Assembly (NCBI RefSeq): GCF_026427355.1 | Contig: NZ_CP102664.1 | Location: 2,046,001 to 2,110,000 of the forward strand | Reading direction: 5' to 3' | Origin: Sphingobium sp. JS3065 | Lineage (GTDB): Bacteria; Pseudomonadota; Alphaproteobacteria; Sphingomonadales; Sphingomonadaceae | DNA: 64,000 nucleotides | In this document: positions 1 to 8,804 of the stretch, one piece after another | Position numbering within the stretch: the first letter of the stretch is position 1 | Layout of the letters: each line of letters opens with the position of its first letter | Program-made: the position numbers and the translations under genes | The notes under the pieces: model-generated | What the model saw: the letters and a program-made list of their open reading frames with translations, nothing else | Told to the model about the DNA's origin: nothing | Database searches by the model: none

Positions 1-2351
1 ATCCTGGTCATGCCGGACCGATCCGGCAAGGCCGGGACGATGGCGCGGCAGATCTTGGCCGGTCCGGTCAGCAATATGTCCTGCCCTGCCCGGGCATCGG
101 CCAGGAATATTTCGCCGTCATGGCCGGAAACGCCCGACTCGGCCCCCTCGACGATGACGGTCAATCCTTGCTCGACCGGAGCGCCGTCCTTGTCCACCAG
201 CCGCAATGTGACGGGATGGGCCGACGTCCGGGCGAAACGGATCGCGACGGCCTGCCGATAGCCCGGAACGGCAACCTGTTCGGCCGACGTCACGACAGCG
301 TCGATCGGCAGGTCGTCCAGATCGATGGCGATCCGGTTGGCCGCATAGGGTTGCAGGCCCGTGACGACCGCTTGCCTGCCCAGCCCCGCCTTGCGCGCAA
401 CGGGGCGGCTTTCGAAGAAGACCGTCACATCCTGATCCGCGCCGACATCCACCACGGCGAAGGCATAGTCTAGCTGCGGCGTCGCGACGATCTGCCCCCC
501 TGCCCGCACCAGCGCTCCATGGGCCTGAAGGCGCATGCCGCCAGCACCGGCCATGCGCGCCATCGACATATCGACATCCCCCGCCGCCGTGCGCCATGTC
601 GCCCCGGCTTCCCACTGCGACATGTCGCCATCCTGACGCGCGGCCAGGAAGCGATAGCCCCAGCCGCTGTCGGGCGGCGGCGTCTGGCTGACGCTGGCGG
701 CAATGCGACTCCCCTGGGCGAACAGGCCGGCGTTCGACCGGGTGCCGAGGGGCAGGGTGAGCGATCCGAAAAGACTGTTGTTCCGGCTGTCGGAAAAGCG
801 CGTCCGCCGCGCCCCCAATGTGACCCAGGCCGGACCCAGGCTGGCCGCATAGGACAGGGAACCGGTGGCGAAACGATAGCCGCCGTCCCCGTCATTTTCC
901 ACATAGTCGGCATTGATGCTGCCCCGCCTTCCCAGCGTCAGGCTGCCCGCCACGATCAATTCCCGCCGCTTGCCGGGCAACGGGTCTTCAACGCCCACCT
1001 GGACGAAGGCGGCATCCTGCCGCATATAGCTGGCCGTCACGGAATAGCGGGACGTGATCCGCTGAACCTGCGCCCGCCAGAGCAGGCCCGTGCCCCAGCG
1101 GCTTTGGCCCCCCGCCATCGACAGCGTGACCTCCCCCCAGGAGGAGAGAATCGCGCCCAGCCCCAGCCCGGCCATCCGCACATCGCCGCTCGCCTCCGCG
1201 CGCCCGGCGAGCGTCAGCCCGTCGCCCAGCCCATGACGCCAGAATCCGGCCGCGAAGGGCGCGCCATAGGCGAAGCTGCTGCCACCGAAATCCCTGCGCG
1301 GAACGCCCGCCTCCAGCGAGAAATCGTCGATTCCTTCGCGCAGCAGGCGCGGGCTGGTGTAAAAGCTCTGGGTTACGGTGCGCGCCGCGCCGTTCGCGTC
1401 GCGCACCGTCATCGTCACTTCCCCGGCGCCGGTGAAGACCGGCTGATAATCGATGGCGAAATCGCCGGGCTGCACCGCCATGCTCTGACGGCTGCTGACC
1501 GCCGCCAGCTCCACGACCGAAGGCAGGGTGGATGATCCGGAAAGCCGGGGCAGCGGATAGGTGATGTCGTCAGGGGTCAAGGCGAAGTCCGTGCCCAGCC
1601 TGATCCCCGCGAAACGGACCGGTCGGTTCCAGTCGCCGCCCCGCGTCACCGTGTCGCCCAGCGTCAGCCGCAGGCGCCGATCAGGGAAATCGCGGATGAA
1701 ATTGCTGTCCAGCCGGACCGCGCCCGGGCCGTCCATGCCCCTTTGCAGCAAGGCGGTGGTGCCGATCACGCCCCAGTCGCCGGACGCTCCCGCATCCAGA
1801 AGGACGGATGCGGCCCACTTCCCGCTCCACCGCGAGAGAGACAGGTCATAACCCACATATTGGGCGGAAATGGCCTCCATGACAGGAAGGCCATGCCGGG
1901 CCGTGCCGAAATGCGTGGCGGAAAACAGCGAAGGTTCGGCGTCGATCAACAGCGTCGCTCCACCGCCATCCAGCCTTGCCGAAAGGCCGGGCACCCCCTC
2001 CAGCGAAGCATAGTCGGCGCCGTCCACCCGGATGCGCGCCAACCCGTCCGGCAGTCGCAGGCCCCATTGACCCGGCATGTCCCCCCGGACGAACAATTGG
2101 CCCTGGGTCTGCACCACCAGTCCCGTTTCGCTGAGGGAACGGCCGTTGATGACGACCCCGACGGGCATCGCCCATATCCTTGCCGGGACGGACCTGGCGG
2201 GCATCGATGTCGCGACCGCGACCGGAAGATCGGACGCCATGGCGGCACATGATAGCGGGCACAGGGCAATCGCCAGCATGCCCAGGAAAGGGCCGGATCG
2301 CCCCTTGCTTTCCCCGGCCCTACTTTCCCAAGCCCCGCCTTCCCAAGCCAT
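1..2351 (-). CDS. Fimbrial outer-membrane usher, Csu/FimD type (3' end outside window)
   Basis: This gene reads leftward off the window edge; about 783 codons are present and the C-terminal part is missing. Translation from ATG 2351 gives a signal-peptide-like stretch (GMLAIALCPLSCAAMA), an early usher segment (VVINGRSLSETGLVV) and a long alternating beta-strand region (e.g. RLRLTLGDTVTRGGDW, ASYMRQDAAFVQVG) as expected for the 24-strand usher pore; the region ending at the edge (VEGAESGVSGHDGEIFLAD) looks like the start of the C-terminal plug/Ig part. Ushers receive chaperone-subunit complexes in the periplasm and secrete and assemble pili. It lies 25 nt after the chaperone gene and is clearly in its operon. 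A second start, ATG 2279, would place Met directly before the signal peptide core and may be the true one. Family call confident; start uncertain. Confidence 0.85.
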   Translation of the reverse strand, partial: MAWEGGAWESRAGESKGRSGPFLGMLAIALCPLSCAAMASDLPVAVATSMPARSVPARIWAMPVGVVINGRSLSETGLVVQTQGQLFVRGDMPGQWGLRLPDGLARIRVDGADYASLEGVPGLSARLDGGGATLLIDAEPSLFSATHFGTARHGLPVMEAISAQYVGYDLSLSRWSGKWAASVLLDAGASGDWGVIGTTALLQRGMDGPGAVRLDSNFIRDFPDRRLRLTLGDTVTRGGDWNRPVRFAGIRLGTDFALTPDDITYPLPRLSGSSTLPSVVELAAVSSRQSMAVQPGDFAIDYQPVFTGAGEVTMTVRDANGAARTVTQSFYTSPRLLREGIDDFSLEAGVPRRDFGGSSFAYGAPFAAGFWRHGLGDGLTLAGRAEASGDVRMAGLGLGAILSSWGEVTLSMAGGQSRWGTGLLWRAQVQRITSRYSVTASYMRQDAAFVQVGVEDPLPGKRRELIVAGSLTLGRRGSINADYVENDGDGGYRFATGSLSYAASLGPAWVTLGARRTRFSDSRNNSLFGSLTLPLGTRSNAGLFAQGSRIAASVSQTPPPDSGWGYRFLAARQDGDMSQWEAGATWRTAAGDVDMSMARMAGAGGMRLQAHGALVRAGGQIVATPQLDYAFAVVDVGADQDVTVFFESRPVARKAGLGRQAVVTGLQPYAANRIAIDLDDLPIDAVVTSAEQVAVPGYRQAVAIRFARTSAHPVTLRLVDKDGAPVEQGLTVIVEGAESGVSGHDGEIFLADARAGQDILLTGPAKICRAIVPALPDRSGMTR

Positions 2352-2376
2352 GACGCGCGCCATCCGTCGCGCGCCC

Positions 2377-3105
2377 TCACCGCTCGCCGACGGCCCGGGA
2401 CGCCGGGAGCGTTCCCCTGGTTGTTTGCACTTCCACCCTGGCGATGGCAGCTTGCGATGCCAGCGGCAATTCGATGCGGCCACCCGCCAGCAGATAAAAG
2501 CCGCGCTCCAGCTTCACCGCCTTGCCGGAACCGGCGGGATGCAGGATGACCGCCGCGACCTGAACATGCCGGTCGCCCTGATTGGCAAGGGCGATCCGTG
2601 GCTGCCCATCGGCGCCCTTCACCACCGCCCAGTTGAGCATCGGCGCCGCGTTGGCCGGTGCGCGGAAGAGCGGGATGCTGACGCGCAGCAATGTCCGCAA
2701 CATGCCGGGCGCGACCGGGCCGGTGGGCAATTCGTCAATGACCAACCGGTAGCTTTCCTCACGCGCGCCCCCTCCGGCCGGCAGGCTGCACCGGACAAGG
2801 CGCGTTTCCCCGGCCGGGATGCTGACGATGGATGGATTGACCACGAGCCCCGCGTCCGGATCCAACCGGTCATTGCCTTCCCCATCCTTGCGCCAGCCAT
2901 AGCCCCTGATCTGGAGAGTCGTGGAAGCCGCATCGTCATTGGCGATTGTCAGGGCGCAGAATTGTTTTCCGGCAGCCAGTTCGACGCGCACCGGCAGGAC
3001 GCGCAGAGTCGCCGCCTCCGCCCGCATTCCCATCGCGGAAAGCAGCGCGCACAATCCCCCGGCCAGAATCCCGATGGATCTGGCCCCATGCCATTTTTCT
3101 GTCAT
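2377..3105 (-). CDS. Periplasmic pilus chaperone, PapD/CsuC-like
   Basis: Encodes 242 residues with an N-terminal signal peptide (GILAGGLCALLSAMGMRAEA) and the two immunoglobulin-like domains of PapD-family chaperones: domain 1 about residues 32-155 (RVLPVRVELAAGKQFCALTI near its start, then GETRLVRCSL and ESYRLVIDELP, the last being the characteristic strand before the hinge) and domain 2 about 160-240 (IALANQGDRHVQVAAVIL). Such chaperones complete the fold of pilus subunits by donor-strand complementation and deliver them to the usher. The gene sits between the SCPU subunit (12 nt upstream) and the usher (25 nt downstream), the normal order of Csu-type operons. Start is ATG 3105. Confidence 0.88.
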   Translation of the reverse strand: MTEKWHGARSIGILAGGLCALLSAMGMRAEAATLRVLPVRVELAAGKQFCALTIANDDAASTTLQIRGYGWRKDGEGNDRLDPDAGLVVNPSIVSIPAGETRLVRCSLPAGGGAREESYRLVIDELPTGPVAPGMLRTLLRVSIPLFRAPANAAPMLNWAVVKGADGQPRIALANQGDRHVQVAAVILHPAGSGKAVKLERGFYLLAGGRIELPLASQAAIARVEVQTTRGTLPASRAVGER

Positions 3106-3117
3106 GACTGGCCTCAG

Positions 3118-3600
3118 TTAATAGCTGACGGTGACGGTGACTGTATCCGTATAGCTGCCCGACACCGCGCTTTGCTGCGCTGGAATTCTGCCATAGACGG
3201 TGAATGACATGGGCGTGATGCCCGACGCCGTCTGCGCAACCGTGTCAGAGCCTGGCGTATTGCCCCAGTTGGCGCTGCGCCCGGCATTAGTGTAGAGCGA
3301 ATAGTCGAGTGGACTGGCGCCATTCAGCATTTGCCGGGTAGTGACGGTCGCCCCACCGGTCGCGCCGGAATTCAATCCGACATTGAAGGACGTTCCCGGC
3401 GTGCATGTCACGCTGATGCTGCTGGTGGCATCGGTTGGAACCGATGATGTCGGATCATAATTGCCGAAGGCCATGTTGGTCGCCGATACCAGGCAAGCGT
3501 TCAAAACCGTCGCCGACACTCCCATGGTCGTCGTCGCATCCGCCGCCCGCGCCGTACCCGGCACCAGGAACAATATGATCAGCGCGCCTATTTTGCGCAT
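3118..3600 (-). CDS. Spore coat protein U (SCPU) domain pilus subunit
   Basis: A 160-residue exported protein: signal peptide (LIILFLVPGTARAA) followed by one SCPU domain with its usual features, an early Cys (ATVLNACLVSATNMAFGNYD), a second Cys (SISVTCTPGTSFNVGLNSG) and a C-terminal strand ending TYTVTVTVSY-like (GSYTDTVTVTVSY). SCPU proteins are the structural subunits of archaic Csu-type pili used for attachment to abiotic surfaces. A strong Shine-Dalgarno (GGGGAGG) precedes ATG 3600, and the gene is first in the subunit-chaperone-usher operon. Only one subunit gene is seen here; Csu operons commonly have several, and others could lie beyond the usher outside the window. Confidence 0.88.
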   Translation of the reverse strand: MRKIGALIILFLVPGTARAADATTTMGVSATVLNACLVSATNMAFGNYDPTSSVPTDATSSISVTCTPGTSFNVGLNSGATGGATVTTRQMLNGASPLDYSLYTNAGRSANWGNTPGSDTVAQTASGITPMSFTVYGRIPAQQSAVSGSYTDTVTVTVSY

Positions 3601-3918
3601 GACGCCTCCCCAACACGAAGTTGTTACGCCTTAATCTAAATCAGGTTTTGGACCGAAAAGGTTAGGGAAGGGTTAGCGATGCCTTTCCTTCACGCGGCCG
3701 CCCATGGAAATGCGGCGGGGCATAATTCAGGCATGGAAGTAAGTCGGACGAAAAACAGGGAAGCACGCACATCAAACATGCATCCGATCCCGCTGCATCA
3801 AAATGGTTCGGCACGCCACTGGTGACGTCCCGATACAGGTCAGGGGTCGCTTTCTGAAGGCGACCCCTGCTTCGGTTTGACGATGTCCCGGCCGACGCAA
3901 GCAGCGTCAAGCGAACGC
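3601..3918. other. Intergenic region upstream of the pilus operon
   Basis: About 320 bases without a supported gene, lying between the end of the dipeptidase gene and the start of the SCPU gene, both transcribed leftward. It should hold the pilus promoter close to 3610-3660, where the sequence is locally AT-rich (TTAATCTAAATCAGG), and contains one perfect 10-bp hairpin at 3841-3869. A short minus-strand open frame here has no protein-like composition. Confidence 0.6.
3841..3869 (-). terminator. Perfect 10-bp hairpin after the dipeptidase gene
   Basis: CAGGGGTCGC (3841-3850) pairs perfectly with GCGACCCCTG (3860-3869) around a 9-nt loop, 50 nt past the dipeptidase stop codon. There is no U-tract on the minus strand after it, so it is either a weak or factor-assisted terminator or an RNA-stabilising stem. 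Confidence 0.4.
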
Positions 3919-5142
3919 CTATGGTCCCTTGGCCGCTTCCGCTGCGGCCAGAACCCTCAGGACATTGCCCGACCAGATCTTCTGGACGTCCGCCTCGCTA
4001 TAGCCCGCTTCCAGCAGGGCAGCGGTGATCCGGGGCAGGCCGACCACATCCTCCAGCCCGACGACGCCGCCGCCACCGTCCCAGTCCAGGCCGATGCCGA
4101 CATGATCCGGCCCCGCCACCTTCAGGGCGTGGAGCATATGCGCCATGAAATCGTCGAAGGTCGCCCGGTCCGTCTCGGGGTAGAGCCGGTCGATCTCCTG
4201 CCGCTTTGCCAGCAATTCCGCCCGCGTCTCCGGCGTCAGCTTGGCATCCTCCCGCAACTGGCCGAAGAGCGCCTTCAACGCTTCCTGCCGCTGCGGATTG
4301 GGTTTGGAGGCGCGCAGATAGGCGCCGAAGGCGTTCATCTGGATCACCCCGCCCTTGGCCGCCAGAGCCTTCAGATGCGCGTCGTCGATGTTGCGAGGAT
4401 GATCATAGACCGCCTTGCAACCCGAATGGGTCAGCAGGACCGGCGTGGTGGATAACGCCAGCAGGTCGTCCAGCACCTGATCGCTGCTGTGCGACGCATC
4501 CGGCACCACGCCCAGCCGGTTCATCTCCTTGAGCAATTCCTTCCCCAACGGGCTGAGGCCGCCAAAGCGCGGCTTCTTCGATGGATCGGTGGAACTGTCG
4601 GCGAACTGATTATGCGCGAAATGCGCGAAGCCAACGACCCGCGCACCCATGTCGTGGAAGGTCTTGAGCAACGAAACATCCTCGCCCAGCGGATAGGCGT
4701 TCTCCATCGACATGAAGACGACCCGCCTGCCCGCAGCCGCGATGGGCGCGGCGTCCTTCGCCTCCAGCGCCAGCGTGAAATTCGCCGGGTCCGCCGCGAC
4801 CATCTGGCGGATCGACACGCCGCGCAGGATCGCGAAATCCCGCGCCTTGCGGAACCCTTCGACGGTCAGCGGCCCCTGCGGCGTATAGATCGCGAAGAAA
4901 CCGCCGTCGAGGCCGCCCTTCTTCATGCGGGGCAGGTCGACTTGGGTATAATCGCTATGGACGCCATGCTCCTCCTCGATCGACCAGCCGGGCAGGTCGA
5001 GCGAAGCGGGCGTGTCGAGATGGCTGTCGAGCGTCAGCAGCCGCTGATGGAGTTGATAGACCTTCTTGGGCACATCCTGCGCATGGGCCCCGAACGGGAG
5101 CAGCGCCATCAGCGCCGCCCCCGCCATCATCCTTTTCATCAT
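3919..5142 (-). CDS. Exported membrane dipeptidase, peptidase family M19
   Basis: A 407-residue protein with a signal peptide (AGAALMALLPFGAHAQ) and the renal dipeptidase fold. Metal-site signatures of M19 are visible: HLD near residues 41-43 (LLTLDSHLDTPAS), the bridging Glu in VVFMSMENAYPLGED, His in VVPDASHSSDQVL and LLTHSGCKAVYDHPRN, and the late Asp in HVGIGLDWDGGGG. Family members hydrolyse dipeptides, sometimes with a D-residue at the C-terminal side. The ATG at 5142 shares one base with the TGA of the upstream TonB receptor (TGATG), so the two are translationally coupled; an import receptor plus a periplasmic dipeptidase suggests peptide scavenging. The frame stays open upstream of 5142, but that part is the receptor gene in another frame. 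Confidence 0.9.
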   Translation of the reverse strand: MMKRMMAGAALMALLPFGAHAQDVPKKVYQLHQRLLTLDSHLDTPASLDLPGWSIEEEHGVHSDYTQVDLPRMKKGGLDGGFFAIYTPQGPLTVEGFRKARDFAILRGVSIRQMVAADPANFTLALEAKDAAPIAAAGRRVVFMSMENAYPLGEDVSLLKTFHDMGARVVGFAHFAHNQFADSSTDPSKKPRFGGLSPLGKELLKEMNRLGVVPDASHSSDQVLDDLLALSTTPVLLTHSGCKAVYDHPRNIDDAHLKALAAKGGVIQMNAFGAYLRASKPNPQRQEALKALFGQLREDAKLTPETRAELLAKRQEIDRLYPETDRATFDDFMAHMLHALKVAGPDHVGIGLDWDGGGGVVGLEDVVGLPRITAALLEAGYSEADVQKIWSGNVLRVLAAAEAAKGP

Positions 5143-7547
5143 CAAATCTCGCCCGAAATGGTGAACTGGAAAGTGCGGGGAGAAAGCGGCCGGAAGAAGC
5201 CGTCGCCCGATGGCTGGGCAGATATGTAGGAAAGCGTGTCCTTGTCGAAGATATTGTCGATGTTGAGCCGCGCCTTGATTCCCTTGACCGGCCCGAAGCT
5301 GAGGCCGTCCCCAATGTCGACATAGGCGCTGAAGACAGTGTAGCCCGGCACGCTCGACCCCGGCGTATTGACGAAGGTCGACCAGCGCTTGCTGGTATAT
5401 TTGCCGGAGAAGTTGGCGACCAGCCAGCTTGCCGGTTCCACCGTCACGCCACCGCTGACGATCCACTTGGCGCTGTCCGGCAGGAACTTGCCTGCGAGGG
5501 GGATGACGGTCGAGCCGACGATGTTGTCCTTGAACTTCGCGTTGTTGTAGGTGGCGTTCAGGTTGCCGTAAGCGAGGCCGTCCAGGAAGGACGGTTTGTA
5601 GGTGCCGGCGAATTCCACGCCATAGGAACGCACCCGGCCGACATTCTGATAGAAGGTTTCCGTCGACGCGCCACCGCCGGGCACGAAGCTGGTGATCGAC
5701 TGGATGCGATTTTCGAACTTCGTGTAGAAGGCCGCCAACGACGCATAGACTTGCCCCTGGTTGGTCCGGATGCCCAGTTCCATATTCTTCGACCGTTCGG
5801 GCGCGGGCTGCGGTACGAGAGCGGACGTTCCAGGACGCGTCACCGAATAGATATCGTCCATGCCCTTGGGCAGGGCCATATTCTCCGCATAGGAGGCGAA
5901 AACCTGCGTCCGTCCGTCAAATTTGTAGAGCAGGCCCGCCATGGGCAGGAACATGTCCTTGTAATGTGCGGTGTTGGCCTGCGGACCCCAACCCGCGATG
6001 CCCCGCGTGGCTAGGCCCGTTCCGGTGGTGCGGTAATAGTCGTCAAAGTCGCGATAGCCACGCTGGGCATAATCCATCACCAGCCCCTTGAACCCAAGGT
6101 CAAGGATCAGCCGTTCGTCCGCAAGTTTCAGCGTGTCCTTCAGGAACACCTGCAAGATATCGCGCTTCGACCGGTAGTCGCGGCGCAGATAGACCAGTTC
6201 ATTCAGGTTAGGCGCGCTGTCGGGTGCGCCGTCGACCGTATTGTAACGCGCCTGGGTACGGTGATATTTGTCGGTTTCGGCCCAGACTCCTGCTTCCAGA
6301 GCGTTGCTGCCAATTTCCCAATGCAGCTTGCCGGTGATGCCGTAACGATCCCCGCCAACGCCGGACAAGCCATATTGCACGCCCTTGGGCGCGACGACGG
6401 GAAGGCCCGCCTCCGACTGATAAAGATAGCGCAGATAGCTGCCCGGGGTCGCGCCCCGCGTCGTGCTGCCATAGGCGTCGGGCGACACGCCGTAACCGTC
6501 CTTATCCTCATAATAGAGGGTGGATTCCGCCCAAACGCCATCGGCGATGCCTGCGTGGAAGGTCGCGCCATACAGCTTGTCCTTGCGAACGTTGATGGCC
6601 AGATTATACACTGCGGTATAAGCGCTGTTGGAATAATAGATCCCTGGAGCCGTGGGGCCAAAACCCGTCGTCGTATTCGGTACATTTTCGATATAGGCAT
6701 AGTCGCGACCGCACTGGCCCAGCGCATTGCGTGACACGCAATTATATTGCCCACGCGTAATGGTCGGCGAGTCATAGTCGAAGAAGTCGTTCGACACGAA
6801 TTTGAACCGCGCCCAGCTATCGCCGCCCAGATCGGCGTGAATCTGCCCTTCCCAATGTTCACGGTCGACCGATCCGGGGCCGCGCCACAGGTCGCTGTCC
6901 AGCTTCGTGCGGCTGACATAGGCCTTGAACGGTCCGACCTTCCCGGTGCTGACGCGGATAAAGGTGCGCTTCATATCGAAATCGCCGAAGCTCTGCGATA
7001 CGAACAGGCCCATGTCGTCCTGCGGCGCGATACTGTTATATTGCACCACCGGCCCCAGCGTCGAATAGCTGGGCAGGCCCACATCGCCCGCGCCGATGGC
7101 AGCTTCCACCACGCCGAGATTTTCGTTGTCGACATAGCGGAACACCGGGCTGCCACCAAAGGCGTCGCTGCGCCCGGTCGGGATGCCATCGACCACGAAG
7201 CCGATCTGGTCCAGGTTGAAGGCGCGGGTCTGGACGCTGTTGCCGAACTCGTAGAGGCCAAGTGCGCCATCGGTCTGCACGTTGAAGCCGGGCAGTTGCT
7301 CCAGCATCTTCAGGCCCGAAATGCCAGAGGGTGCAGACAGCAATGCTTCGCGCGTGACCGCCACGACATTGCTCACCTTGTCCTCGCCGATGGCCTCCGC
7401 CGATTGGGAGATGCGGCGGCCGGTGACGGTGATCGTGCCGGCATCTTCTTCCGCAACCGGTTCCTGCGCCCAGGCATGGGGCGATACGGTGGCAGCGCAG
7501 CATGACAGCAGCAGGGCGGCACGGCGAACGGACAAGAACTTCTGCAT
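5142..7547 (-). CDS. TonB-dependent outer membrane receptor
   Basis: Encodes 801 residues: signal peptide (AALLLSCCAATVSPHAWAQ), a TonB-box-like segment (AGTITVTGRRIS), a plug domain at about residues 60-170 (LKMLEQLPGFNVQTDGA, DQIGFVVDGIPTGR) and a 22-strand barrel with typical late segments (VFASYAENMALPKGMDD, YGVEFAGTYKPSFLDG, FSGKYTSKRWSTF) ending in an aromatic-rich last strand (TFQFTISGEI). Such receptors import scarce nutrients across the outer membrane using TonB-ExbBD energy. The substrate cannot be read from sequence; coupling to a secreted dipeptidase argues for peptides or peptide-like compounds. A good Shine-Dalgarno (AAGGGAG) lies before ATG 7547. No sigma/anti-sigma genes are adjacent. 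Confidence 0.92.
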   Translation of the reverse strand: MQKFLSVRRAALLLSCCAATVSPHAWAQEPVAEEDAGTITVTGRRISQSAEAIGEDKVSNVVAVTREALLSAPSGISGLKMLEQLPGFNVQTDGALGLYEFGNSVQTRAFNLDQIGFVVDGIPTGRSDAFGGSPVFRYVDNENLGVVEAAIGAGDVGLPSYSTLGPVVQYNSIAPQDDMGLFVSQSFGDFDMKRTFIRVSTGKVGPFKAYVSRTKLDSDLWRGPGSVDREHWEGQIHADLGGDSWARFKFVSNDFFDYDSPTITRGQYNCVSRNALGQCGRDYAYIENVPNTTTGFGPTAPGIYYSNSAYTAVYNLAINVRKDKLYGATFHAGIADGVWAESTLYYEDKDGYGVSPDAYGSTTRGATPGSYLRYLYQSEAGLPVVAPKGVQYGLSGVGGDRYGITGKLHWEIGSNALEAGVWAETDKYHRTQARYNTVDGAPDSAPNLNELVYLRRDYRSKRDILQVFLKDTLKLADERLILDLGFKGLVMDYAQRGYRDFDDYYRTTGTGLATRGIAGWGPQANTAHYKDMFLPMAGLLYKFDGRTQVFASYAENMALPKGMDDIYSVTRPGTSALVPQPAPERSKNMELGIRTNQGQVYASLAAFYTKFENRIQSITSFVPGGGASTETFYQNVGRVRSYGVEFAGTYKPSFLDGLAYGNLNATYNNAKFKDNIVGSTVIPLAGKFLPDSAKWIVSGGVTVEPASWLVANFSGKYTSKRWSTFVNTPGSSVPGYTVFSAYVDIGDGLSFGPVKGIKARLNIDNIFDKDTLSYISAQPSGDGFFRPLSPRTFQFTISGEI

Positions 7548-7853
7548 AAATGGCTCCCTTTCGGCCCTTTTCGGGCAGTTATGGGCCGTTCAGGCGTGCG
7601 CCCGTGCATGGCGCGCAGCGCTGCATCTCTCCACATAACAAGCAAGCCGGACGCATCCCTGCCACCAGCCGATTTTCTCGGTTTTCTTGTGAAACGAAAT
7701 GATGGTGGAAATCCGCTACCGGCAAACGAGTAATTCTCAATCCGTAACGAAATTCGCTGGGATGCCGGTCGACCCAAAGCCCACGCTGCAAAAAACGGGC
7801 TACGCCATGATATTCCTATTTCTACATACTTCCATTATCGATACATATGCATC
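7548..7853. other. Divergent intergenic region between the TonB receptor and chrB
   Basis: About 306 bases between divergently transcribed genes, so it must carry both promoters. The chrB-proximal half (about 7800-7853) is markedly AT-rich compared with the rest of the window and includes an ATCGAT palindrome near 7837 and the inverted ATGCAT just before the chrB start. Because ChrB proteins are reported chromate-responsive regulators, an autoregulatory operator is plausible here, but no clear long inverted repeat was found. Confidence 0.5.
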
Positions 7854-8804
7854 ATGACCGACACTCCCTTTTGGCTGGCCCTGCTGCACCAGCTTCCCGC
7901 CAAGCCGCCCTATTTGCGGGTCAAGATATGGCGGCGGCTGCAAGGGATCGGCGCGGTCCCGCTCAAGAACGCCGTCCATGTCCTGCCCCATTCGGCGGAG
8001 AGCGCAGCCGCCTTCCGCAACCTCATGGCGGAAATCACCGCCAATGGCGGCGAAGCCACCCTGATCGAGGCGCGTCTGCTGGCCGGTCAATCGGACGGCG
8101 ATGTCCGCGCCCTGTTCGATAGCGCCCGCAACGCCGATTATGAGGAGATCGCGCAGGCCGCCCGCCGCCTCCTGGAAACCGGCCCCGCCAGCGGCCCGGA
8201 CATCGCCCGGCTGCGAAAGCGGATCGAGGATATCGGCAGGCTGGATTTCTTCGGCGCCCATGGACGGCAGGAGGCCGAAGCCGCGCTCGCGGAATTAGAC
8301 CGGCAGCGTTACCTGCATCCGGACGTCAGCCGCGCCGATCCCACGGACGAAACCGAAGCGATCGACCTGACGAACAGGGTCTGGGTGACGCGCAGCGGCG
8401 TCCATGTCGACCGCATCGCCTGCGCCTGGCTGATCCGCCGGTTCATCGATCCCGGCGCCCGCTTCAAATTCGTCGACAGCCGCCATCATGATCCGGCGGC
8501 AGGCGAACTGCGCTTCGACATGGCGGACGCCGAATTCACCCATGAGAGCGACCGTTGCAGCTTTGAGACATTGCTGCTGCGGGCGGGTCTGCTGGACGAC
8601 CCCGCACTGGTCGCGATCGGGGAGATCATCCATGATCTCGACATTGGCGACGGCAAGTTCGCCCGGCCCGAAACGCCCGGCCTGAGCGCCATATTGTCAG
8701 GCGTCTGCGCATCGACCGACGACGACGTCCAGCGCATCGCCATGGCGAGCGACGCGCTCAACCAGTTTCACGCCTTTTTCAGCAACAAAAAGACGGACCG
8801 ATGA
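7854..8804 (+). CDS. chrB: Chromate resistance protein ChrB
   Basis: A 316-residue protein with the two-part architecture of ChrB. The N-terminal part (about 1-150) opens with PPYLRVKIWRRLQGIGAVPL and NAVHVLPHS; the C-terminal part (about 170-310) carries VWVTRSGVHVDRIACAWLI followed by RRFIDPGARFKFVD and IGEIIHDLDIGDGKF. ChrB is known from Ochrobactrum and Ralstonia chromate operons as a chromate-sensing regulator required for full resistance. It overlaps chrA by 4 nt (ATGA at 8801), so the two form one operon. ATG 7854 matches family N-termini, but there is no recognisable Shine-Dalgarno in front of it, so initiation may be leaderless or weak. Confidence 0.92.
   Translation: MTDTPFWLALLHQLPAKPPYLRVKIWRRLQGIGAVPLKNAVHVLPHSAESAAAFRNLMAEITANGGEATLIEARLLAGQSDGDVRALFDSARNADYEEIAQAARRLLETGPASGPDIARLRKRIEDIGRLDFFGAHGRQEAEAALAELDRQRYLHPDVSRADPTDETEAIDLTNRVWVTRSGVHVDRIACAWLIRRFIDPGARFKFVDSRHHDPAAGELRFDMADAEFTHESDRCSFETLLLRAGLLDDPALVAIGEIIHDLDIGDGKFARPETPGLSAILSGVCASTDDDVQRIAMASDALNQFHAFFSNKKTDR

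Noticed and set aside
3662..3910. 82-codon minus-strand frame between the pilus and dipeptidase genes
   Set aside because: No ribosome-binding site, no protein-like pattern, and it spans the hairpin at 3841-3869.
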